Assembly: GCA_964516055.1 (NCBI GenBank)
Contig: CAZEYK010000008.1
Location: 1 to 33,544, forward strand
DNA from: JABIEQ01 sp964516055
GTDB taxonomy: Bacteria; Patescibacteriota; Patescibacteriia; Magasanikbacterales; UBA922
Direction: 5' to 3'
DNA: 33,544 nt
Position 1 is the stretch's first letter, and each line of letters begins with the position of its first letter. The notes beneath the pieces are model-generated. The model had not been told where the DNA came from. It made no database searches and saw nothing but the letters and a program-made list of their open reading frames with translations. This document shows, one piece after another, positions 7,464 to 15,765 of the stretch. A program made the translations under genes and the position numbers.

Positions 7464-9076
7464 TATATCTCCATCCAATATACATCGCTATTGCGTGCTT
7501 GTGGTTTGTCAGCGTATCTATAGATTACGCACGATTTTTATATATCTGGCAACTCAAAGAATACCGCATAGATCTCATGCGAGATTTTTTTTCCACCAAA
7601 AAAGGACAAGATTTTTGGAAATCATACCCACTCGCAACACGAGCAGTGCTCACCATAGGGCTCTATGTATTCCTCCGAGAAATTTTCCCAACCGCAAATG
7701 TTATTTTAACCATATTTGCCCTAGATGTTGCCTGCAATATCTATCTTCTATACAAAAAAATAAGACGCCGCCCAATCCTCACCAAAAAAGTATTACTCAT
7801 TACAGGAATTGCACTCCTCGTAGAGGCAAGCATCGTCATGTATTTAAAATCATGGCAACTATTTCTCTTATTCCTCGCATTTCGTTTTCTGTTTCTCTCT
7901 GCTATTATTGTATGTTTTTCATATCCCACCACGATCATTAAAAAATGGTACATTTTTAAAGCAAAAAGAAAATTATCAGCATATAAAGACCTCAAAGTTA
8001 TTGGTATCACAGGTAGTTACGGAAAAACAACCACAAAAACATATCTTGCTCAAATACTCGGAAAAAAATACCACGTTGTTACCCCAACCAAAAATATTAA
8101 CACCGACATCGGCGTAGCCAAGCATATTCTTTCAACAAACTTTACCGGCGTTGACATCTATATTGTAGAAATGGGTGCTTACAAAAAAGGAGAAATAAAA
8201 ATTATTGCAGACATGGTATGCCCAATAGTAGGAATTCTTACCGCAATTAACGAAGAACATCTTTCACTGTTTGGCACATTAGAAAACACCACCAACACAA
8301 AATATGAATTGCTCCGAGCAATCCCCGAAAATGGACTCGTCATCACCAATGCCGACAATATCCATGCCATGAAATACATTCACGAACTTAAAGCTCCTGT
8401 ACAAACATTTGGACTTGATGAAGATAATACGCCACACATCCTCATCACAAACGCAACAAACAAAAAAGAAGACGGCATTCTTATTGAAGGAACAGATCAA
8501 AAACACACCTTCAGCTATCATATAAAAAATATTCATGGGAGCCACAACAGCACCAACATAGCTGCCTGTATCATTGCTGCCAAATATTTCAACCTCACAA
8601 ACGAAGAAATAAAAACTCAAGTAGAACAACTTACCCCACCCAAAGACCGATTAAATATTTGCAAATATGGAGATGCAACAATTATCAATGATAGTTACAA
8701 TGCCAATCCAGATGGATTTCGAGCTGCACTCGATGTCCTTGGTAGTTTTCCTTCACATAAAAAGAGAATTGTTATCACAAGAGGCATGACAGAACTGGGA
8801 GAACAAAGCGAACAACTACACAAAAACATTGCCGAAGAAATTTCCTTTTATGCAGACACACTGATTGTTATTAGCAAAGATTCTTATGAAGCACTTGCAA
8901 AAGGAATCCTCAAAAAATACCAAATTACGATAGAACTTATAGAAAATCACGAACAATTACTCACATATCTCCAATCCTTAAAAGAACAAAATGTCGTTAT
9001 TCTATTGGAAAACCGAATGCCAAGCATTATTTATAAAGAACTAGAACGAGAACAACATGCCTGCCAAACAACGTAA
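7460..9076 (+). CDS. murF: MurF-like Mur ligase with N-terminal membrane domain
   Basis: Residues 1-160 hold about five hydrophobic segments (near 3-23, 60-78, 80-98, 109-128 and 130-152). The remainder is a Mur ligase. It has the ATP-binding P-loop GITGSYGKTTT (182-192), the EMGAYKKGEI and INEEHLSLFG regions, and DSYNANP at 411-417, the signature that points to MurF over other Mur enzymes. MurF adds D-Ala-D-Ala to the UDP-MurNAc-tripeptide with ATP. Standard MurF is ~450 residues and soluble; this 538-residue form is anchored to the membrane. It overlaps its neighbours on both sides and is followed by an aminotransferase, a FemX-like transferase and an FtsQ-like protein, which supports a wall role. 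Substrate might differ from the classical one. Confidence 0.85.
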   Translation: MIYLHPIYIAIACLWFVSVSIDYARFLYIWQLKEYRIDLMRDFFSTKKGQDFWKSYPLATRAVLTIGLYVFLREIFPTANVILTIFALDVACNIYLLYKKIRRRPILTKKVLLITGIALLVEASIVMYLKSWQLFLLFLAFRFLFLSAIIVCFSYPTTIIKKWYIFKAKRKLSAYKDLKVIGITGSYGKTTTKTYLAQILGKKYHVVTPTKNINTDIGVAKHILSTNFTGVDIYIVEMGAYKKGEIKIIADMVCPIVGILTAINEEHLSLFGTLENTTNTKYELLRAIPENGLVITNADNIHAMKYIHELKAPVQTFGLDEDNTPHILITNATNKKEDGILIEGTDQKHTFSYHIKNIHGSHNSTNIAACIIAAKYFNLTNEEIKTQVEQLTPPKDRLNICKYGDATIINDSYNANPDGFRAALDVLGSFPSHKKRIVITRGMTELGEQSEQLHKNIAEEISFYADTLIVISKDSYEALAKGILKKYQITIELIENHEQLLTYLQSLKEQNVVILLENRMPSIIYKELEREQHACQTT

Positions 9077-10307
9077 ACCTATATTCACGGGCTTCATGCC
9101 AAACATGACCGCACAGGACAGAAGAATAGCCTGTGCCAATTTATTATTTCCTTGGAAATGGACTTCCTGGCAAAAAGGAAAACAAACAACAAAAGTAGAA
9201 CAATGGCTCCAACATCACCTCAACACCCCACACGCACTCACCATAGATAGTGGACGTTCAGCATTGCTCTATAGTCTCAAATCACTCGGGATACAAAAAG
9301 GCGATCATGTTCTTGTACAAGCGTATACCTGTCTTGTTGTTGTCAACGCCATCAAATGGTCTGGAGCAACACCCATATATATTGACGTAAACGAAAAAAC
9401 ATACAACATGGATCCCAAAGATATTGAACAAAAAATAACTCCACAAACAAAAGCCATCATCATCCAACATACCTTTGGTAATCCAGCAAATCTTGATGCC
9501 ATACTTCCTATTGCCAAAAAACACAAACTAAAAACAATAGAAGATTGTGCCCATTCTATAAACGTTGTCTACAACGGCAAACAAACAGGCACGTATGCAG
9601 ATGCGGCCATCTATAGTTTTGGTGGTGAAAAAGTTGTTTCTTGTGTCCGAGGAGGAGCCATGATAACTCCACATGAGAAAATATACAAAACCATGAAAAC
9701 CTATCGCGATGCACTTCCACAAACAAAAAGACACCACATCGCCAGACATTTATGTAAATATCCCGTATTTGCAATTGCAAAAAAAACATACAATATCAAA
9801 ATCGGAAAGATACTTCTCGCGATAAGCAAAAAAATAACACTCACCAGCACCATCATCTCTGCAAATGAAAAGAAAGGGGAGTATGATACAAACTACCCAA
9901 CACAAATGCCAAATGTACTTGCCCATATACTTCTCAATCAACTCAGCTATATTGATCATATTCAAAAAAAGAGAAACCAAAAAGCAGCATACTACACACA
10001 ACACCTAGCCACAAAAACAATAACTCACCCACAAATTGAAACAAACACAAAATTTTTGAGATACACCATTCAATCTAAACATGCACAAACAATAATACAA
10101 AAAGCAAAACAACAGCACATCATATTGGGAATATGGTACAAATCAGTCATAGATCCAACACCACAAGATCAATCCATCACGGCATACACACCAGGATCAT
10201 GCCCCATTGCCGAAAAATTAGCCAAATCATCAATAAATCTTCCAATACATCACACTATAACCAAAAAAGACCAAAACCGTGTGATAGCACTTTTTAACGA
10301 CAAGTAA
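9057..10307 (+). CDS. DegT/DnrJ/EryC1/StrS-family PLP aminotransferase
   Basis: A 416-residue fold-type I, PLP-dependent enzyme. The N-terminal part shows TIDSGRSALLYSL and the GDHVLVQAYTC segment. The cofactor ring-binding IEDCAHS lies near residue 162. SFGGEKVVSCVRGG provides the probable PLP lysine near 190, in the S-x-x-x-x-K context of the family. These enzymes transfer an amino group from Glu or Gln to keto sugars of nucleotide-sugar or glycan pathways. Here the gene overlaps the end of the MurF-like gene by 20 bases and precedes a FemX-like gene by 7 bases. A role in making an amino sugar or wall precursor is therefore likely, but the substrate is unknown. An internal ATG (residue 14) is an alternative start. 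Confidence 0.87.
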   Translation: MPAKQRKPIFTGFMPNMTAQDRRIACANLLFPWKWTSWQKGKQTTKVEQWLQHHLNTPHALTIDSGRSALLYSLKSLGIQKGDHVLVQAYTCLVVVNAIKWSGATPIYIDVNEKTYNMDPKDIEQKITPQTKAIIIQHTFGNPANLDAILPIAKKHKLKTIEDCAHSINVVYNGKQTGTYADAAIYSFGGEKVVSCVRGGAMITPHEKIYKTMKTYRDALPQTKRHHIARHLCKYPVFAIAKKTYNIKIGKILLAISKKITLTSTIISANEKKGEYDTNYPTQMPNVLAHILLNQLSYIDHIQKKRNQKAAYYTQHLATKTITHPQIETNTKFLRYTIQSKHAQTIIQKAKQQHIILGIWYKSVIDPTPQDQSITAYTPGSCPIAEKLAKSSINLPIHHTITKKDQNRVIALFNDK

Positions 10308-10314
10308 CACCGGT

Positions 10315-11337
10315 ATGTTTCATATAAAACAATTAGACAATCATCAAGAATGGGAAACATTCAATAAAAATACTCCCTACAGCGTATTCGTGCAGTCAAC
10401 ATTATATGGAGAATTTTACGAAAAACTTGGCGAACAGTATGTAATATTTGGTGTGTATGATGAAAAAAATACATTAATAGGAGGAAGCCTAGCGGTTACC
10501 ACCCATGCAAAAAGAGGAAATTTCCTGTATCTACCATACGGACCAATTATTGATTTCAAAAACAAAACTTTCGTCAAACAATTTTTTGATACACTCAAAG
10601 CATACGCAAAAGAACAACACCTCAATTTTATCAGAATCAGCCCCCTCACTGATGATAGTAAACTTACCCAGAAAACACTCAAAGATCTTGGATTTATTTC
10701 AGCTCCCATGCACGTCCTTGCCGAAAATAGTTGGCTATTAAATCTTACCGTATCCAAAGAAACACTCCTAAAAAACATGAAAAAAAATCACAGAAACCTT
10801 ATTCGGCGCTGTGAACGGGAAGGCGTAATCGTACAAAAAAAACATGCTGAAGGATTAAACACCTTACATAAATTGCTGGATGAAACCGCAAAAAGACTAA
10901 AATTCCATCGATTTTCAAGAAAATATATAAACGATGAATTTGAAATATTCAACAAACATAATCAAGCACTCATTTTTGAAGCAACGCTACCAGATGGTAC
11001 AATAGACGCTTCAGCAATCATCATGTTCTATGGAAACATGGCAGTATATCGGCATAGTGCATCACTCAACACAAACAAAAAAGTTCCCAGTTCATACCTT
11101 GTCCAATGGGAAGTCATAAAAGAAGCAAAAAAAAGAGGAATGACCTGGTACAATTTTTGGGGAGTAGAACCACCACACGCAAAAAAAACACATCCATTTG
11201 CTGGCATAGGACATTTTAAACGTGGATTTGGTGGAGAACAAAAAGATCTACTTCATTGCCATGATTTACCACTTACACCAAAATATTGGCTTAACTGGCT
11301 TGTGGAGACCATCAGAAAATACAAACGAGGATTCTAA
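10315..11337 (+). CDS. FemAB/FemX-like peptidoglycan bridge aminoacyltransferase
   Basis: The 340-residue product has the double-GNAT layout of the FemABX family. It opens with a WETFN...SVFVQST-YGEFYEKLG start, continues with GNFLYLPYGPIIDF in the first half, and has KNHRNLIRRCEREGV in the middle. The second half carries the ASAIIMFYGNMAVYRHSAS and YLVQWEVIKEAKKRGM-YNFWGVEP motifs. FemX enzymes attach amino acids from aminoacyl-tRNA to the lipid II stem peptide, making the interpeptide bridge on the cytosolic face. It is the third gene of the tightly packed envelope block and has no visible promoter of its own. The amino acid used cannot be read from sequence. Confidence 0.87.
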   Translation: MFHIKQLDNHQEWETFNKNTPYSVFVQSTLYGEFYEKLGEQYVIFGVYDEKNTLIGGSLAVTTHAKRGNFLYLPYGPIIDFKNKTFVKQFFDTLKAYAKEQHLNFIRISPLTDDSKLTQKTLKDLGFISAPMHVLAENSWLLNLTVSKETLLKNMKKNHRNLIRRCEREGVIVQKKHAEGLNTLHKLLDETAKRLKFHRFSRKYINDEFEIFNKHNQALIFEATLPDGTIDASAIIMFYGNMAVYRHSASLNTNKKVPSSYLVQWEVIKEAKKRGMTWYNFWGVEPPHAKKTHPFAGIGHFKRGFGGEQKDLLHCHDLPLTPKYWLNWLVETIRKYKRGF

Positions 11338-11345
11338 TAACATCT

Positions 11346-12395
11346 ATGCCAAAAAAGAAGGGACTCTTTAATCCATACAAATTCAAAAGAAAAATGACCA
11401 AACGCCTGACCACAAAATCAGGAAGATTGGCAAACACACAAGAAAGAGATGTACCAAGCCCATATAAACACAACAAAGATTTTTCTTGGAGAAAAAGAAA
11501 ACAAAATCCCTTTGATAAAGAAGACACTCATTACTATCTCAAAAAGAAACTAAAAATCATCACACTTGTCATAAGTATAATAGGATGCCTCTACATTGCG
11601 ATGTATCACAGTTTTTTTCATATCAAAAAAACAACTATTACCGGAACAAAACGGATAAATATCGAAGAAGTACAAAATACAATAGAAAGCATTTTAAACT
11701 ACAAAAAACTTTTTGTGTTCCCTGGTAATAACTATTTTTTGGTAGATGTAGATGAAATAAAGGATATTCTTCTTGAAAAATTTCCCATAGAAACAGTAAA
11801 AGTAGAAAAGAACTTTCCAAACAGTCTCTCTATTTTTATAGAAGAAAAAATAGCCACCATTATCTATGACAACGGAGAGGAATATGTAAAAATAGGGACA
11901 GATGGATATGTCACCGAAAAAATAAGAAAAGTTTTTAAAGAAGAATGGAAAAACGTAACCACCACTACTATAATATTTACCGAAGAAGGCGAAGAAAAAC
12001 CGATAACAAAAGTATTAGAAACATATCATACGCCAGATACCACCCAAATCACCGCAGAAGTAGGGGAGTACCCCATATTGTACAATCAAATAAATTCATC
12101 AACCATACAGGAACAAGAACAAATATTGTCACCAACAATTGCAACAAATATTGTCACCATATACAATCGGCTTACCAAACAAAGCAACATTCCTTTTTCT
12201 TATATTACTCTTACAGAAAAACAGGGGAGAGCAACTATTCACACCAAACAAGGGTGGCAACTATTTGTTGATTTCAATAAAGATCCACTAGAACAAATAT
12301 ATACGCTTGAACAACTTATCCAAAAAAATGAAATTCCCGTGCCAAATATTTCATATGTTAATCTGCAATTTTTGCCACAAGTCTATTGGGAATAA
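11346..12395 (+). CDS. ftsQ: FtsQ/DivIB-like cell division protein with POTRA domain
   Basis: A 349-residue single-pass membrane protein. The first ~70 residues are very basic and cytosolic. A transmembrane helix lies at about 72-90. A POTRA-type segment follows, starting IKKTTITGTKRINIEEV and running through FLVDVDEIKDILLEKFPIETVKVEKNFPNSLSIFIEEK, typical of FtsQ. A beta-rich C-terminal FtsQ-like domain ends the chain. FtsQ/DivIB acts in the divisome, linking early and late division proteins on the outer face. It is the last gene of the + strand string, starting 8 bases after the FemX-like gene. The basic N-tail is longer than in typical FtsQ. Sequence identity to known FtsQ appears low, so the name rests on architecture. 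Confidence 0.75.
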   Translation: MPKKKGLFNPYKFKRKMTKRLTTKSGRLANTQERDVPSPYKHNKDFSWRKRKQNPFDKEDTHYYLKKKLKIITLVISIIGCLYIAMYHSFFHIKKTTITGTKRINIEEVQNTIESILNYKKLFVFPGNNYFLVDVDEIKDILLEKFPIETVKVEKNFPNSLSIFIEEKIATIIYDNGEEYVKIGTDGYVTEKIRKVFKEEWKNVTTTTIIFTEEGEEKPITKVLETYHTPDTTQITAEVGEYPILYNQINSSTIQEQEQILSPTIATNIVTIYNRLTKQSNIPFSYITLTEKQGRATIHTKQGWQLFVDFNKDPLEQIYTLEQLIQKNEIPVPNISYVNLQFLPQVYWE

Positions 12396-13187
12396 AAAAG
12401 GGGGAAAAGACAAAATGATAAATGAACGGGTGTAGTAAAGAGATTAGGTGTGAAACAAGGCATATTAGTATAATATACATAGCGTCGCACAATATACCTT
12501 ATACGACACAAGCCCTTAAACACTATTACCAATTCCACTACATAAATACCTAATAACTATTTACTCCATACTATCCATTTATCATTCTCCTTCATATAAA
12601 ATAATAATTAATATACGTATATATTATTATACAATTTATCACAAAAATCTATTATTTTTATAGGTATTCTTTAATGGAATTAGCTTTCTACATACATAAC
12701 TATCTACTACCTATTATTTGGCTACATATAGCGAAATATCCTCCATTTTACGACACAACAAAATACCCATTTTTTTACCCTAGGTAACATCATACCAGTG
12801 ACTTAAATAACTTTTCCATACCAACAGAATACTATCAAAAAATAAACAATAAAAGAACATGATGATGACATAAATATACAAATAAACATCACAAAACAAT
12901 TCATGCAATACAGTAGTAATAAAAAAATATCAACCAAACGATATAACAAAAGAATATTCATATCAAGAGTACTCCCCCTCTATTTTTCATAAAAAAGAAA
13001 GACACATTGTGCGACACAAAAAGAACTCACTATGTAAGTGAGTTCTTTTTAATACACTGAGATATATATTTTATTCTCAATTATTTATTTGGGGGTGCCC
13101 CCTCCTTCTCCTGTACCTAACAGGTATGTAACCATACAATGATATTCACAATCCTACCACCTCCTCCCCTACTATCCTCATATTTTT
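12396..13187. other. 792-base convergent non-coding gap with G-free tract and repeated motifs
   Basis: No ORF of note was found on either strand. The + strand is strongly depleted in G: 12513-12616 contains none, and 12541-12600 has 15 C and 0 G. The motif CGACACAA occurs at about 12504, 12750 and 13013. GTCGCACAAT (12484-12493) is inverted exactly at 13006-13015. An AT-rich near-palindrome lies at 12605-12640. A TATAAT (12469-12474) and a strong terminator (13018-13050) could bound an RNA. Short hairpins lie at 13091-13102 and 13114-13126. I recognise no known ncRNA family and no tRNA. Confidence 0.6.
13018..13050. terminator. strong hairpin terminator in the convergent gap
   Basis: A 13-bp perfect stem (13018-13030 with 13038-13050) ends in a T run on the + strand and mirrors as an A run on the other side, so it could act in both directions. 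It lies 623 bases after the ftsQ stop and 138 bases past the radC stop. Confidence 0.8.
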
Positions 13188-13874
13188 TTACATTAACTTA
13201 TGTTCTTCAAAACTAAAAAATAATTCTTTGCCTACAATAACATGATCAAGTACCTCAATACCCATAATAGCACCAGCATCAACAAGTCTCCTTGTCAAAA
13301 GGACATCTTTATCAGAAGGAGTAGGATCCTCAGAAGGATGATTATGAGAAAAAATAACCTGTGCAGCACCATAACGCAATGCAGGTTCAAATACTTCTCG
13401 AGGGTGAACAATATTTTTATCAATTGTTCCCACAGAAATAGTTTCCCGTGCAATTTGCCTACTTCTTGCATCTAAATAAAATACAACAAAATGTTCCTTC
13501 TTGTTTGTACGAATATCATACATAGCGTTCCAAATATCTTTCGGGGATAATAGTTGTTCCTTTGTATCACTCCTTTCAGACAATCGTTTGGTTAATGCAA
13601 ACATAGCAACAATTTGAGTAGATTTTGCCGCACCAAGACCTTTTACCTTTGTCAGGTCTTCATAAGTAACGGTCGTAATTGCTTTTGAAGAAAATTTAGA
13701 TAAAATTCTTTCTGCCAAAGAAACAACATTTTCTCCTTTCATACCCGTTCTCAACACTACGGCTAATAACTCTGCATTTGTTAACCGTGAAGAACCATAG
13801 GCAATTAATTTTTCTCTTGGTCTATCTACTTCAGGAATGCTCAAAATGTCTCTATCTCGGTATTTATATGCCAT
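13188..13874 (-). CDS. radC: RadC-family JAB/MPN-domain protein
   Basis: The 228-residue product has the full RadC layout. An N-terminal UPF0758-type segment (PREKLIAYGSSRLTNAELLAVVLRTG) comes first, then a helix-hairpin-helix (VKGLGAAKSTQI). The JAB domain follows, with the metal motif SHNHPSEDPTPSDKD near the C-terminus. RadC proteins were once linked to DNA repair, but their activity is unsettled. The start MAYKYRDRDI at 13874 was chosen; the longer open frame upstream overlaps the preceding gene. It begins one base after the stop of the unknown 300-residue gene, so the pair is one transcription unit. Confidence 0.93.
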   Translation of the reverse strand: MAYKYRDRDILSIPEVDRPREKLIAYGSSRLTNAELLAVVLRTGMKGENVVSLAERILSKFSSKAITTVTYEDLTKVKGLGAAKSTQIVAMFALTKRLSERSDTKEQLLSPKDIWNAMYDIRTNKKEHFVVFYLDARSRQIARETISVGTIDKNIVHPREVFEPALRYGAAQVIFSHNHPSEDPTPSDKDVLLTRRLVDAGAIMGIEVLDHVIVGKELFFSFEEHKLM

Positions 13875-13875
13875 A

Positions 13876-14778
13876 TTATTCAATAACAATAACATTATGA
13901 TGTGAACGCGCATTTGGAGAAAAATATGTATCAAATCCAACTGTAGTGAGCATACAGATACATACTTGACGATAATTCACATACACAGGTGATGATGAAA
14001 CGAAAATATTTGTTGGTAATTGTAATATATAGGTAAGCCTAGAAAAATCAAATATCGAATCCTCTGAAGAAAAAACATATAATGAATGCACCATAGTAAG
14101 TGCCGTAAGCAATGAACCAGTTAGAGCAATAGTATAATCTGAAAATCCTACTCGATACGAAATATCTGGAGTCACCGAAAATATACACGAACGATGAGTC
14201 ACCGTTGAATACCGTTCAAGAAGATCACGAACGTTATCCATTGATGACCCAACACAAACAATAAGTCCCAAATCGAGTAAAGAATCAAAATATGGTAATG
14301 ACTCCCCTCCTACAATATCTATATCGTCATGAGACCGTTGACGATAACTAATTGCCGCACTCAATTCAACCAACGCATGATCAGACAAAAGAGAATATGT
14401 CTGCGGTTTCCGATGAGACGTTGCCACAAACTGTCGAGATCGAATATCAATAAGCGGCAAAAATGGCTTTGCATGAAGAAGATCAAATACCATATCAACA
14501 AATGTATCAGAAACAGTATGCATAGATACATACTGATAAAAATACGTTTGTAGTGAAGATACTGATGGAAATAATTTTTCCAAGACGTTATCATCATCTT
14601 GTGCCACTTGTTGAGCACAATACGTACGAAAACGCATATAGGCGTCAACCTCAACTTGAGAATCAAAAAAACAGGGATATTGTGAAGCCCTGTAACGTTG
14701 TACGTGCGTTTCATCAGCAATACTAAGAGCAAAAAGCTCCCATTCTGAATAATTTGCAGCAAAATAAATTGTATGCAT
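13876..14778 (-). CDS. hypothetical protein, radC partner
   Basis: I do not recognise this 300-residue protein. It begins MHTIYFAANYSEWELF, has no signal peptide and no clear membrane helix, and looks like a soluble mixed alpha/beta protein rich in Ser, Tyr and Asp. A strand-loop such as LGLIVCVGSS is visible, but no catalytic motif. It is one base away from radC and has its own promoter and a strong Shine-Dalgarno site, unusual in this window, suggesting good expression. The ATG at 14778 was chosen for that site; the open frame extends further upstream without a better start. A role in DNA handling is only suggested by its neighbour. Confidence 0.7.
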   Translation of the reverse strand: MHTIYFAANYSEWELFALSIADETHVQRYRASQYPCFFDSQVEVDAYMRFRTYCAQQVAQDDDNVLEKLFPSVSSLQTYFYQYVSMHTVSDTFVDMVFDLLHAKPFLPLIDIRSRQFVATSHRKPQTYSLLSDHALVELSAAISYRQRSHDDIDIVGGESLPYFDSLLDLGLIVCVGSSMDNVRDLLERYSTVTHRSCIFSVTPDISYRVGFSDYTIALTGSLLTALTMVHSLYVFSSEDSIFDFSRLTYILQLPTNIFVSSSPVYVNYRQVCICMLTTVGFDTYFSPNARSHHNVIVIE

Positions 14779-14781
14779 ATT

Positions 14782-14789
14782 CCCCTCCC
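14782..14789 (-). promoter_or_regulatory. strong Shine-Dalgarno site
   Basis: GGGAGGGG lies 3 bases before the ATG at 14778 on the minus strand. It fixes the start of the unknown gene. Most genes in this window lack such a clear site. Confidence 0.75.
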
Positions 14790-14794
14790 TTATT

Positions 14795-14803
14795 ATTGTA
14801 ACA
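14795..14803 (-). promoter_or_regulatory. extended -10 promoter of the unknown gene-radC unit
   Basis: Read on the minus strand, TGTTACAAT is an extended -10 element (TGn plus TACAAT). There is no good -35 box. It would give a leader of about 10 bases carrying the Shine-Dalgarno site. A perfect DnaA-box sequence (TTATCCACA, 14848-14856, minus strand) lies about 50 bases upstream. Confidence 0.5.
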
Positions 14804-14871
14804 ACCTTACAGTAACATGAATTTCTTAATGAATACAAGCACTATTTTGTGGATAAAAACATCTCCGTCCA

Positions 14872-15765
14872 TTACAATGCATAGGTGTTTACGTCTATAT
14901 AGTCCGTATATACCCCTACAGATTTTTGAAAAAATTGATCAATAACAGATCGTTCATTTATCGTATGCACATAGACAAAACACCCTTCTTGCATAATTGC
15001 TTTTGCAAAGGCATCCGTATATCGATCATTCCACCACATGGCTACGGCATCAATTGACACATGTTCTTGTATAAATGCAAGGACTTCATCATCTGTCAGC
15101 GGTGTTCGATATAAGGTAAAAATAATATGTTCAAAGCCGCCTTGTTCCACTTGATTCAACTGCTCTGGTTCGTATATCTGAATAATAAACCGCTGTTTCA
15201 ATTCCGGGTGTTGTCTAAATATATCATGAGACAACAACGTATTTACTGAAGAATAAAAATCAGATTTAAAATCGGTAATAATATATAAATTATCATGCTC
15301 AAGCAAATATTTCAATAAATCTGTCAGATCCATAAGCGTATACTTTCCTTGAAAACGCCTACCCATAAACTCATCATAATCCGTCTCACCAATCAATGTA
15401 TCTAACCCTATATATCGTTCAGAACCATCATGAAACAAAAATAATGTTCCATCTCGTGTAAGCGAAAAATCCATCTCAACAAATCGAAATCCTGAGGCAT
15501 AACTATCATCCAGTGCCTCTTTACTATTTGTTCCTGTTCCATTTACGTCATCACTAAGCACGGTGCCCCCAGCATGAGCAATAAATAAAGAGGTGGTCAC
15601 ATTTCCCTGAAATGGGAACACCACAGCAGGTGTGGTAGTGGTAGATGAAGATATACTTATGTGAGGAACAAAAGAAGAAACCTTCTGCTCCGTATATACA
15701 CACCCTGAAAAAAATAAAGAAAAAACAACTACGCTAATAGGTATGTATTGTTTTCTGAAATGCAT
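14872..15765 (-). CDS. glycerophosphodiester phosphodiesterase-like lipoprotein
   Basis: The 297-residue product starts with a signal peptide and lipobox (FFSGC, Cys22), then a Ser/Thr-rich linker, then a TIM-barrel phosphodiesterase domain. Visible active-site positions are His64 (IAHAGG), Glu97 and Asp99 (VEMDFS), and His112 (FLFHD). The motif is HAGG with a following TNSKEAL, not the HRG/ENT of classical GDPD, as in a divergent GDPD/PI-PLC-like subgroup. Such enzymes cleave glycerophosphodiesters or related phosphodiesters; here it would act outside the membrane. The ATG at 15765 gives the signal peptide and overlaps the preceding exonuclease gene by 32 bases; the longer open frame upstream was rejected. 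Confidence 0.82.
   Translation of the reverse strand: MHFRKQYIPISVVVFSLFFSGCVYTEQKVSSFVPHISISSSTTTTPAVVFPFQGNVTTSLFIAHAGGTVLSDDVNGTGTNSKEALDDSYASGFRFVEMDFSLTRDGTLFLFHDGSERYIGLDTLIGETDYDEFMGRRFQGKYTLMDLTDLLKYLLEHDNLYIITDFKSDFYSSVNTLLSHDIFRQHPELKQRFIIQIYEPEQLNQVEQGGFEHIIFTLYRTPLTDDEVLAFIQEHVSIDAVAMWWNDRYTDAFAKAIMQEGCFVYVHTINERSVIDQFFQKSVGVYTDYIDVNTYAL

Noticed and set aside
12484..13015. CRISPR array from the repeated CGACACAA motif
   Set aside because: Only three short copies with uneven spacing of about 250 bases; no repeat-spacer pattern and no cas genes.
12396..13187. Replication origin in the convergent gap
   Set aside because: AT-rich with repeats, but no DnaA-box cluster, no dnaA or dnaN nearby, genes converge here, and skew does not appear to change sign.
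12396..13187. tmRNA, RNase P RNA or SRP RNA in the gap
   Set aside because: None of the conserved core sequences of these RNAs was seen on either strand.
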